Positions 6,190 to 11,770 of a stretch of 21,288 nucleotides of DNA are shown piece by piece. Source of the DNA: DASPGX01 sp035620375 (GTDB lineage Bacteria > Patescibacteriota > Minisyncoccia > 2-02-FULL-40-12 > GWA2-44-9). A model generated the notes under the pieces. It did not search any database, was not told where the DNA came from, and saw only the letters and a list, made by a program, of their open reading frames with translations. The translations under genes were made by a program, and so were the position numbers. The stretch is from contig DASPGX010000002.1 of the NCBI GenBank assembly GCA_035620375.1, positions 1 through 21,288 of the forward strand, read 5' to 3'. Positions within the stretch are counted from its first letter, which is position 1. Each line of letters begins with the position of its first letter.

Positions 6190-6546
6190 ATGCGCAAGCT
6201 GACATTGTACCTCATCGCGGCCGCGGCCGCGCTCGTGTTTCCGATGTCGGTCCTCGGCGCGGACGGGCAACCCGCCTTGCCGGATTTCGCGAAGGCGCCG
6301 TACAACCTGGAAGCCGAGATGGAGGAAGCAGGTTCCCTGTTCACGGATTTGGTGGCAAACGTGAGAGTGTACAGCGAGAGGGGACAGCAGGGGAACGTCA
6401 TTGCCGTCTTCTTGAACGGCGACGGAAAGCCCTTGTATGCCGAGTGGGTCTCGCCTGCCGACGGGACTGGCCAGCGTATGGTCCGCGGCTACGACTTTAC
6501 CGGCGGCCGGTGGGTCTTCACGGAGGAGAAGCGCATAGAGCTCTGA
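6190..6546 (+). CDS. Hypothetical secreted protein
   Basis: The 118-residue product has a clear Sec signal peptide (MRKLTLYLIAAAAALVFPMS, probable cleavage after VLG near residue 23). A mature domain of about 95 residues follows, with alternating strand-like segments (NVIAVFLNGDGKPLYAEWV, RMVRGYDFTGGRWVFTEE). The SD AGGAGGAG lies directly upstream of the ATG. It is the second gene of the unit started at 5935-5963 and closed by the terminator at 6568-6596. No homologue is recognised. Confidence 0.8.
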   Translation: MRKLTLYLIAAAAALVFPMSVLGADGQPALPDFAKAPYNLEAEMEEAGSLFTDLVANVRVYSERGQQGNVIAVFLNGDGKPLYAEWVSPADGTGQRMVRGYDFTGGRWVFTEEKRIEL

Positions 6547-6567
6547 CCGCACGCGACGACGACGTCC

Positions 6568-6596
6568 GCGCCCTGCTTGACAGGGCGCTTCGTTTT
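6568..6596 (+). terminator. Intrinsic terminator after 6190-6546
   Basis: Perfect 8-bp stem GCGCCCTG/CAGGGCGC (6568-6575/6581-6588) with loop CTTGA, then TTCGTTTT. The loop and 3' arm also contain the TTGACA of the next promoter. Confidence 0.75.
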
Positions 6597-6605
6597 ACGT
6601 ACGGT
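6577..6605 (+). promoter_or_regulatory. Promoter for 6630-7511
   Basis: Consensus TTGACA (6577-6582), a 17-base spacer and TACGGT (6600-6605; weak -10). The -35 lies inside the preceding terminator hairpin, an arrangement close to those at 7547 and 8714. Confidence 0.55.
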
Positions 6606-6629
6606 GCGCGGGACTCAAGGAGGTCGTTA

Positions 6630-7130
6630 ATGCGCAAGGTTTGGTTGGCGGCGCTGGCGGTCGCGCTGGCGGGGCCCGTGTTCGGGCAGGACCCGGCACC
6701 GGAGGCAGAGTCCACCGTCGAGAAGGACAAGGCGGCGTTGTTTCACACGGAGATGTTCTTCTCGCTGGGGCACTCGTTCCACGAGAACCATGTGGATCCC
6801 GAGGGCAGAACGAGCGACGGGAACTTCACGCTCGCATACGGCGTCCAGTTCGCCCCCGGGAAGCGTCACTGGGTGAAGTGCACGCCCGGGTCCGACCCCG
6901 AATGCACCGAGGCGAACGGACCGCGAATCGCTCTGGGCGGCGTCGCGCTGGCGTTGTCTTCCAGCGGCTACCGGGGAATCGTCGGGGTGCAGTTCCCGCT
7001 GGTCACCCTGCGCATCGTGCGCAACGCGTGGCTCGGCACGGCAGTCACGGTGTGGCCATGGGCGGAGCGGGGCGCCCGGAACGCATCGTTCACGGCGAGT
7101 TTGTCCATCGCGTTCGCCAAGGAGGAATAG
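6630..7130 (+). CDS. Exported hypothetical protein, strand-rich
   Basis: The ATG at 6630 is chosen because AAGGAGG precedes it and it opens a signal peptide (MRKVWLAALAVALAGPVFG, cleavage before QDP). The frame is open further upstream, but that part lacks a signal. The 166-residue product has alternating strand-like segments (NFTLAYGVQFAPG, GIVGVQFPLVTLRIV, AVTVWPWAE, NASFTASLSIAFAKEE), suggesting a beta-rich, possibly barrel-like, exported protein. Two Cys bracket PGSDPE. It loosely resembles the three proteins encoded at 7604-9220. The next gene starts directly after its stop. Confidence 0.8.
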   Translation: MRKVWLAALAVALAGPVFGQDPAPEAESTVEKDKAALFHTEMFFSLGHSFHENHVDPEGRTSDGNFTLAYGVQFAPGKRHWVKCTPGSDPECTEANGPRIALGGVALALSSSGYRGIVGVQFPLVTLRIVRNAWLGTAVTVWPWAERGARNASFTASLSIAFAKEE

Positions 7131-7511
7131 GTGAAGACGAAGCTCATCATCGGCGGTCTGGCGGTCATTGCGGGGCTCGTGGTCATCGCCGCGCTCGTTC
7201 TGCCGAAGCTGTCAGCCCGGCGCGCCGAATCGTTCGACGAGGACTACCTGGCGGAGGCGCGCAAGAGCGGCGTGAGCCAGAAGGATGCCGAGTGCATGCT
7301 CGGCATGGTGAAGACGCTCGCGCTGATGCAGGCGCTGGATGAGCATCCGGAATTCCTCAAGTGCGCGGACCCCTCGTACCAGGGCTCCGACTGCACGTTC
7401 GCCCGTGAATGGGCGGAGAGCGCGGAGCGCTACACAAAGAGCTGCGAGAAGCCGGAGGTCCCGGCAGCCCCTGAAGGCGGCCCTGCGGCCGTGCCCGCGC
7501 CGGAGCAGTAG
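7131..7511 (+). CDS. Membrane-anchored hypothetical protein
   Basis: The GTG at 7131 directly abuts the previous stop, with AAGGAGG inside the end of the upstream gene, so translation is coupled. The 126-residue product has one N-terminal membrane helix (LIIGGLAVIAGLVVIAALVL, about residues 5-24). Then comes an extracytoplasmic helical domain with four Cys (in AECML, LKCAD, SDCTF and KSCEK) that could form two disulfides, and a Pro/Ala-rich tail. No family is recognised. The unit is closed by the terminator at 7517. Confidence 0.75.
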   Translation: MKTKLIIGGLAVIAGLVVIAALVLPKLSARRAESFDEDYLAEARKSGVSQKDAECMLGMVKTLALMQALDEHPEFLKCADPSYQGSDCTFAREWAESAERYTKSCEKPEVPAAPEGGPAAVPAPEQ

Positions 7512-7516
7512 GCCAC

Positions 7517-7544
7517 GACCCCCTCAGTGAGGGGGTCTCGCTTT
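7517..7544 (+). terminator. Intrinsic terminator after 7131-7511
   Basis: Perfect 9-bp stem GACCCCCTC/GAGGGGGTC (7517-7525/7529-7537) with loop AGT, then a T-rich tract running into the next -35 box. Confidence 0.8.
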
Positions 7545-7546
7545 GT

Positions 7547-7576
7547 TTGACAGAGGTGCGAAGGTTGTGGTATCCA
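7547..7576 (+). promoter_or_regulatory. Promoter for 7604-8041
   Basis: TTGACA (7547-7552), an 18-base spacer and TATCCA (7571-7576) with TGG as extended -10. The stretch GGTTGTGGTAT is identical to the corresponding part of the promoter at 5935-5963. Confidence 0.65.
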
Positions 7577-7603
7577 AGACCGGTTCCAAATGGAGGTACC
7601 GCT

Positions 7604-8041
7604 GTGAAGAAGACCGTGCTGACGTTGGCCGTACTGCTGTTCGCCGTTCCCTTCCTCCGCGCCGACGAAGGTCCGGAGCGCACCGCCGAGAAGGACTTCA
7701 CGTTCCATCTGGACGTGCTTCAGCCCACCGCGGTGGTCGGTTCCCTGGAGCCGGGAGAGCCGCGGAACGCGTGGCTCATCATCGGAGCGCACATCTCGGG
7801 ATGCAGGGTCGGCCGCCTGCGCGCCTGCGGTCTGGGCTTCGCGTGGGGCACGCAGAGGGTGGACGACGGCCACAACAAGGTGTGGACGAACTCCCTGCTG
7901 GTCACCAGTCCGCTGGGATTCCGGCTCAACGACCCGCAGCCGTACGCGGGCGAGCCCGAGCTGGACTTCAACGTGACGCCGTACTACGACACGAGCCGTA
8001 ACGACTTCGGCGTCTCGTTCGGCCTCTCCATCGGCGGCTGA
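7604..8041 (+). CDS. Exported small protein, paralogue 1 of the array
   Basis: The GTG at 7604 follows GGAGG by seven bases and opens a signal peptide (MKKTVLTLAVLLFAVPFLRA, cleavage before DEG). An upstream in-frame ATG overlaps the promoter and is rejected. The product has 145 residues. It shares with the protein at 8768 an LDVLQP motif, a GAH(I/V)S....GR.R core, an (S/W)LLVTS/LLTS segment, a Y.DT(S/R) motif and a C-terminal strand (FGVSFGLSIGG). Clear similarity over the whole mature length indicates gene duplication. The function is unknown; the strand-rich pattern resembles small surface or barrel proteins. Confidence 0.82.
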   Translation: MKKTVLTLAVLLFAVPFLRADEGPERTAEKDFTFHLDVLQPTAVVGSLEPGEPRNAWLIIGAHISGCRVGRLRACGLGFAWGTQRVDDGHNKVWTNSLLVTSPLGFRLNDPQPYAGEPELDFNVTPYYDTSRNDFGVSFGLSIGG

Positions 8042-8050
8042 CGCCGCCCG

Positions 8051-8082
8051 CCCCCTCTCCGCATCCGCGGACGGGGGGTTTC
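8051..8082 (+). terminator. Intrinsic terminator after 7604-8041
   Basis: CCCCC/GGGGG (8051-8055/8073-8077) encloses TCCGC/GCGGA with loop ATCC, followed by GTTTCATATATTT. It is nearly the same hairpin as at 8654. Confidence 0.75.
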
Positions 8083-8088
8083 ATATAT

Positions 8089-8117
8089 TTGACGAAGTCT
8101 ATGGACTATTGTATAAA
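8089..8117 (+). promoter_or_regulatory. Strong promoter for 8144-8629
   Basis: TTGACG (8089-8094), a 17-base spacer and TATAAA (8112-8117), giving a leader of about 20 bases with AGGAGG at 8133-8138. Confidence 0.8.
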
Positions 8118-8143
8118 TAGTTTACCTCATTCAGGAGGATTCC

Positions 8144-8629
8144 TTGAGAACATCCGTGCCGTTGACCGTACTGTCGTTTGCCGTGGCGGGTCTGGTCATG
8201 CTCACCGCCGTTTCCGCGCATGCCGACGACGGAAAGCTCGGCAAGTTGCGTCCGTCCCTGGATGCGGCGTTCACCGCGGGAGTCACTGACGAGCACAATT
8301 CCATCGGGCTCGCGCTCGGCACGCACATCGCCTTGGCGGAGCTCGGTCGCTTCCGGCTCATCGCCGGCGGCGATGTCGGCTTCACGAGCGTCTGCCGCGC
8401 AGACGGAAGGTCGCTCGTCCCGGGGGCGAACGACCCTTGTGGCGACCACATGAATGGATTCGCGCAGATCAAGGGCGGTCTGGAGGTCCTCTTCGGAGGC
8501 CAGCGGGACCACGCGAACCGCGTCATCAGCGACATCGGATTCCACATCACGCCGACCTACCTGGTTGCAGGTCCGTTCCGCGGCAATGCCGGCCTGAACT
8601 TCGGCATCGGCATCCGCTGGCGGAACTGA
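8144..8629 (+). CDS. Exported small protein, paralogue 2 of the array
   Basis: The start is a TTG at 8144, five bases after AGGAGG (8133-8138). The leader CCTCATTCAGGAGG is identical to that of the gene at 8768. The 161-residue product has a signal peptide (hydrophobic core LTVLSFAVAGLVMLTAVSA, cleavage after AHA near residue 27). The mature part is strand-rich, with the array core LGTHIALAELGRFRLIAGGD and a C-terminal strand ending NFGIGIRWRN. Two Cys lie in an insert between strands (VCRADG, DPCGDH). No known family is recognised. Confidence 0.82.
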   Translation: MRTSVPLTVLSFAVAGLVMLTAVSAHADDGKLGKLRPSLDAAFTAGVTDEHNSIGLALGTHIALAELGRFRLIAGGDVGFTSVCRADGRSLVPGANDPCGDHMNGFAQIKGGLEVLFGGQRDHANRVISDIGFHITPTYLVAGPFRGNAGLNFGIGIRWRN

Positions 8630-8653
8630 CCGGAGGTCCGTCGAAGAAAAGCG

Positions 8654-8685
8654 CCCCCTCTCCGCTGTCCGCGGACAGGGGGTTT
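8654..8685 (+). terminator. Intrinsic terminator after 8144-8629
   Basis: CCCCCT/AGGGGG (8654-8659/8677-8682) encloses TCCGC/GCGGA, then TTT. It is a close copy of the hairpin at 8051-8077. Confidence 0.75.
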
Positions 8686-8692
8686 AACGTTT

Positions 8693-8715
8693 AACGGCTC
8701 ATCGGATGAGCCGTT
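8693..8715. promoter_or_regulatory. Palindrome overlapping the -35 box (possible operator)
   Basis: Perfect 10-bp inverted repeat AACGGCTCAT/ATGAGCCGTT around CGG. Its last two bases are the first two of the TTGACA at 8714. It could be a repressor site or a second terminator hairpin. A diverged copy without promoter lies at 9276-9298. Confidence 0.5.
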
Positions 8716-8742
8716 GACAGATAATAAATATCGGGTTAAAAG
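8714..8742 (+). promoter_or_regulatory. Promoter for 8768-9220
   Basis: Consensus TTGACA (8714-8719), a 17-base spacer and TAAAAG (8737-8742). The spacer contains GATA-ATAAA-TATC, a small inverted repeat. Confidence 0.65.
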
Positions 8743-8767
8743 TCGTTGCCTCATTCAGGAGGGTTCA

Positions 8768-9220
8768 TTGAAGCAGAAGACGCTGTTGGCCGCCGCGGCG
8801 GGGTTCCTGGCGGTGTTGTTTGGTGCCATTCCGGTGCGGGCGTGGGACGTGGAGCGGAAGCAGGGCTGGAATCCGAAAGCCGGCTTGGACGTGCTCCAGC
8901 CGGGCTACAACCTCTCGGGTGATGCCCACAAGTTCCACGTGACCGTGGCCGGGGCGCACGTCTCGTTCTTCAGGTTGGGACGTTTCCGTCTTCCATCGCT
9001 GGGCACCGACTTTCAGGCGCGGTTCACGGAGACGCCGAGTCAGGGAACCTCCGTATCCGGACACTGGCTCCTGACCTCCGGCATAAAGTTCCTGGTCGAA
9101 GAGGACCCGATCAACGGTGAGTCCGGGCTTCATGCGAAGGGGTTCTACGACACGCGTAGTGACCCGGACCCCCGCGTCGGCCGTTGGGGCTTCGTCGTCG
9201 GCGTATACTTCGGCTTCTGA
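8768..9220 (+). CDS. Exported small protein, paralogue 3 of the array
   Basis: The TTG at 8768 is preceded by AGGAGG (8757-8762) at the same five-base spacing as the gene at 8144. An upstream ATG at 8714 falls inside the -35 box and is rejected. The 150-residue product has a signal peptide (MKQKTLLAAAAGFLAVLFGA, cleavage after VRA near residue 25). A strand-rich mature region follows with LDVLQPG, GAHVSFFRLGRFRLPSLG and HWLLTSGIKFLV, ending in GFVVGVYFGF. The final Phe and alternating hydrophobics resemble an outer-membrane beta-signal, although Patescibacteria are not thought to have an outer membrane. Confidence 0.83.
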   Translation: MKQKTLLAAAAGFLAVLFGAIPVRAWDVERKQGWNPKAGLDVLQPGYNLSGDAHKFHVTVAGAHVSFFRLGRFRLPSLGTDFQARFTETPSQGTSVSGHWLLTSGIKFLVEEDPINGESGLHAKGFYDTRSDPDPRVGRWGFVVGVYFGF

Positions 9221-9229
9221 CCGTCCGTT

Positions 9230-9267
9230 CGCCCGTCCTCACCTCCGAGGCCGGGCGGTTTTGTTTT
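9230..9267 (+). terminator. Intrinsic terminator after 8768-9220
   Basis: CGCCCG/CGGGCG (9230-9235/9252-9257) with inner CCTC/GAGG, followed by GTTTTGTTTT. Confidence 0.85.
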
Positions 9268-9275
9268 CGGACTCA

Positions 9276-9298
9276 AACGGCTCACGACGTGAGTCGTT
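9276..9298. repeat. Diverged copy of the 8693 palindrome
   Basis: AACGGCTCAC/GTGAGTCGTT (10-bp stem with one G-U) around GAC. It matches the position-equivalent palindrome before the previous cassette, but no -35/-10 pair or gene follows. It may mark a lost array member. Confidence 0.5.
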
Positions 9299-9346
9299 CC
9301 CGTGTTCAACTGCGAAACGTGGAAACTGTAGCCAGATTGTCTTCCG

Positions 9347-9448
9347 CTTGGCCGAGGCCAAGGCGACGCCGAGGACCGAACTGAGCCCTACTGGATGTAG
9401 GGCGGAGGGAGGACCGGAGGCGGTAACGCCGGCATCGGGCAAGCCCGA
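9347..9448 (+). repeat. Structured GC-rich intergenic element (family copy B)
   Basis: Four successive hairpins: CTTGGC/GCCAAG (9347-9362), GCCCTAC/GTAGGGC with loop TGGAT (9385-9403), GGCG/CGCC with a GTAA tetraloop (9419-9430) and TCGG/CCGA (9435-9448). The 60-odd bases from AAGGCG to GGAGGCG align with the minus strand of the 5417-5589 element. The central stem differs by compensating changes (CCGTAC/GTACGG there, CCCTAC/GTAGGG here). The remainder of 9299-9346 shows nothing I can identify. Confidence 0.6.
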
Positions 9449-9451
9449 AGG

Positions 9452-9497
9452 GTAGAAAACGGAACCCCGCCATTTCTGTGGCGGGGCCGTTTTCTAC
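9452..9497. terminator. Bidirectional terminator at the rnj 3' end
   Basis: An 11-bp outer stem (9452-9462/9487-9497; GTAGAAAACGG and its complement) is stacked, via an AA bulge, on CCCCGCCA/TGGCGGGG (9465-9472/9479-9486). TTTT occurs after the GC stem on either strand. It can end RNase J (minus) and stop read-through from the plus-strand array. Confidence 0.85.
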
Positions 9498-9512
9498 GGG
9501 AGGCGATATGGC

Positions 9513-11402
9513 CTAGATCTCAATGATGACGGGCAGAACCATGGGGCGGCGCTCAGTCCTCTGGAACAGGAACTGGCCGATATCGTCCCGAATCCGGTCC
9601 TTCACATGCGCCGAGTTGATGGGCCGTGCCTTCTCCGCCTCCACGATGCCGCGGACGCGGCGGCGCACCTGCGCCAGAAGGTCTTTCTGTTCCTTGAGAT
9701 AGATGAAGCCGCGGGAGATGATATCCGGGCTCGTGCGGATGCGTCCGGTGCGCGGGTCAAGGACGACGATGATGGTGAACATCCCGTCTTCCGCAAGCAC
9801 CTGCCGGTCGCGCAGGACGACGTTGCCGACGTCGCCGATGCCCAGTCCGTCCACCATGACCAGGTTGTTCGGGGCCTGGACCTTGTCCAGCCACCAGGTG
9901 TCCTTGGTGAAATGCACAATGTGCCCGTTATCGGCGATGACAGTGTTCCCATCCTCCACGCCCTTCTCCTGGCCCAGCTGGCCGAGCGTGACCATCATGG
10001 AGTACTGGCCGTGGATGGGCATCAGGAACTTGGGCCGCAGGAGCTCCAGAATCTGCTTGAGATCCTCCTGCCGCGCGTGGCCGCCTGCGTGGATGTCCAT
10101 CATCTTGTAGTGGAACACCTTCACGCCGGCGCGGTAGAGCATGTCCTTGAGGCGCTGAACCGTGCGCTCGTTTCCCGGCACCACGGACGAGGAGAAGATG
10201 ACCGTGTCTTTCTTGGAAATATTCACGTGCCGGTGCTCCCGGTTCACGATGCGCATCAATGATGCGTTCTCTTCGCCCTGGGCGCCCGTCGCGAGCACCG
10301 TGACGCGCTCCCGCGGGTAGTTGCCGACCTGCGAGATATCAATCTCCGTGCCCTTGTCCATCTTCACGTAGCCCAGCGCCTTGGCGATTTCCATGTTGCT
10401 CTTGAGCGAGTAGCCGGCGAAGGCGACCTTGCGGCCGTACTTCTCGGACAGGCGGATGAGCTGCTGCATGCGGTTCACCATGGACGAGAACGTCGCGGCG
10501 ATAAGCATGCCCGAGGCCTCTTTCACGATGAGCTCCAGGTTCTCGTAGATGGTCGCCTCCGACACGGAGTGGCCCGGCGTTTCCGCGTCCGTGGAGTCGC
10601 AGAGCAGGGCGAGAACTCCCTCGTCGCCGAAGCTCCGCAGATGCTCCAGGTCCACCGGCTTGTCGTTCAGCGGCGTCGCGTCGAATTTGAAGTCCGCCGT
10701 ATGGATGACGTTCCCGACGGGCGTCCGCAGCATCACTCCCAGGTCGTCGGGGATGTTGTGGTTCATGTGGAAGAACTCGACCTCAAAGTAGTCGCCGAGC
10801 TTCACCTTGTCGCCGTCTTTGACGACGTGGATGTTCAGCTTCGGCAGATGCGGAAATTCGCTGTGCCGCTTCAGGACGATGCCCTTGGTCAGCTCCGCGG
10901 TGTAGACATCAGGGTTGCCGAACTTCTGCTGGATGTAGGGGACACCGCCGATGTGGTCCATGTGGCCGTGGGTCAGAATGAGCGCGCGGACGCGGTCCTC
11001 CTTGCCGACCAGGTAGCCTGTGTTCGGGATGAGAAAATCAATGCCGGGCATGTCGTATTCCGGGAACATCAAACCGGCGTCAATGATGACGATGTCGTCC
11101 TTGTACTCCAGCAGATAGCAGTTCTTGCCGATTTCACCGAGGCCGCCCAGGGCGACCACGCGGAGCGTGTCGTCGTCGGGGATGCCAACGGGCGCGCCGA
11201 TACGGCCCTCATGAAGGGACGTGGGCGGCAGCCGCCGCTGAGTCGCCAGTTTACTGCGGGGAGCGCCGAAGCGCTTGCCTCCGCGGCGGCGCTTTCCGCC
11301 GCCTCCACCTCCGCCCTGCTGCATGGACGGTGCGCGGCCCGGCTGCCCGCCCTGAGGACGCCGCCCCTGCGGTTTATCTGAACCTGTACGTTCGGGATTC
11401 AT
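9513..11402 (-). CDS. rnj: Ribonuclease J
   Basis: RNase J is a metallo-beta-lactamase/beta-CASP RNase with 5'-3' exonuclease and endonuclease activity in mRNA decay and rRNA maturation. The zinc motif HGHMDH is at 145-150. Further ligands lie in FFHMNHNIPDD and HTADFKFD. The beta-CASP motif GGHARQEDLKQ and PIHGQYSM follow, and the C-terminal dimer/tail region is complete to LPVIIEI. At 629 residues it exceeds the usual ~555. The extra part is an N-terminal basic, low-complexity stretch (residues 1 to about 60) with a run of seven Gly and RGG-like repeats, suggestive of RNA binding. No SD precedes the ATG at 11402, and I found no convincing promoter upstream. Confidence 0.95.
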   Translation of the reverse strand: MNPERTGSDKPQGRRPQGGQPGRAPSMQQGGGGGGGKRRRGGKRFGAPRSKLATQRRLPPTSLHEGRIGAPVGIPDDDTLRVVALGGLGEIGKNCYLLEYKDDIVIIDAGLMFPEYDMPGIDFLIPNTGYLVGKEDRVRALILTHGHMDHIGGVPYIQQKFGNPDVYTAELTKGIVLKRHSEFPHLPKLNIHVVKDGDKVKLGDYFEVEFFHMNHNIPDDLGVMLRTPVGNVIHTADFKFDATPLNDKPVDLEHLRSFGDEGVLALLCDSTDAETPGHSVSEATIYENLELIVKEASGMLIAATFSSMVNRMQQLIRLSEKYGRKVAFAGYSLKSNMEIAKALGYVKMDKGTEIDISQVGNYPRERVTVLATGAQGEENASLMRIVNREHRHVNISKKDTVIFSSSVVPGNERTVQRLKDMLYRAGVKVFHYKMMDIHAGGHARQEDLKQILELLRPKFLMPIHGQYSMMVTLGQLGQEKGVEDGNTVIADNGHIVHFTKDTWWLDKVQAPNNLVMVDGLGIGDVGNVVLRDRQVLAEDGMFTIIVVLDPRTGRIRTSPDIISRGFIYLKEQKDLLAQVRRRVRGIVEAEKARPINSAHVKDRIRDDIGQFLFQRTERRPMVLPVIIEI

Positions 11403-11485
11403 TACACAAACAGAAACTCGAGCGCCTGCGCTTTATGCTACGGACGAACGAGCAATGATAAAGATGATACGGAGAGAGCATTGTG

Positions 11486-11591
11486 GAGAGGACTTGGCCT
11501 CGCCTCTCGGTCGCCCAGGCGACCTCGGGCTGGCCACCGCCTCGCGGCGTCCGCTACTGCGGACGCATCGCTCCGGCGTTCAAATCCTCTC
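11486..11591. repeat. Structured element with short terminal inverted repeats (family copy C)
   Basis: GAGAGGACTTG (11486-11496) and CAAATCCTCTC (11581-11591) form an 11-base terminal inverted repeat with one mismatch. Inside are GGTCGC/GCGACC (11509-11514/11519-11524) and the perfect 8-bp TACT-loop hairpin GCGTCCGC/GCGGACGC (11547-11554/11559-11566). GAGAGGACTTG is also found at 11657-11667 inside tRNA-Leu, so the ends look tRNA-derived. Together with the tRNA-like repeat it fills the gap between rnj and tRNA-Leu. Nothing recognisable was seen in 11403-11485. Confidence 0.5.
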
Positions 11592-11595
11592 TCGC
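11578..11595 (+). repeat. Inverted copy of the tRNA-Leu 3' end
   Basis: These 18 bases match the T-loop, 3' T-stem and 3' acceptor strand of tRNA-Leu (reverse complement of 11653-11670) at 17 of 18, in the opposite orientation. With the 17-bp hairpin between them they form one very long inverted repeat (11578-11670). Confidence 0.7.
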
Positions 11596-11607
11596 ACTAC
11601 TCAATAG

Positions 11608-11645
11608 TTTCCATTGGTACGGCCTCAAGGCCATACCAATGGAAA
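11608..11645 (-). terminator. Long hairpin downstream of tRNA-Leu
   Basis: Two 17-base arms (11608-11624/11629-11645) around a four-base loop. On the minus strand the single non-Watson-Crick pair is a G-U, on the plus strand a C-A mismatch, so the fold is best for the tRNA transcript. There is no U-tract, so it may be a processing or stability hairpin. Confidence 0.5.
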
Positions 11646-11650
11646 TTTGT

Positions 11651-11733
11651 GGGCGAGAGAGGACTTGAACCTCCACGGCCTTGCGGCCACTAGCTCCTGA
11701 AGCTAGCGTGTCTGCCAATTCCACCACTCGCCC
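11651..11733 (-). tRNA. tRNA-Leu (anticodon CAG)
   Basis: This class II tRNA of 83 bases reads CUG codons. Acceptor arms GGGCGAG/CTCGCCC pair fully. The anticodon stem is CTAGC/GCTAG with loop TTCAGGA, giving anticodon CAG. A long variable arm (TGGCC-GCAA-GGCC) is typical of tRNA-Leu, and the T-loop is TTCAAGT. The 3' CCA is not encoded and must be added. It lies 37 bp downstream of the isomerase gene on the same strand and may be co-transcribed with it. Confidence 0.95.
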
Positions 11734-11770
11734 TTGTCGGACTCCGACTGCTGTTTAAAAGACGCGAGAA

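Noticed and set aside
8714..8767. Upstream ATG start for the 8768 gene
   Set aside because: It lies within the -35 box and would bury the signal peptide; SD spacing supports the TTG.
10569..11381. 270-codon plus-strand frame
   Set aside because: Antisense to RNase J.
11481..11598. Second tRNA on the plus strand
   Set aside because: A T-arm-like 3' end is present, but there is no matching 5' acceptor strand, D-arm or anticodon arm.
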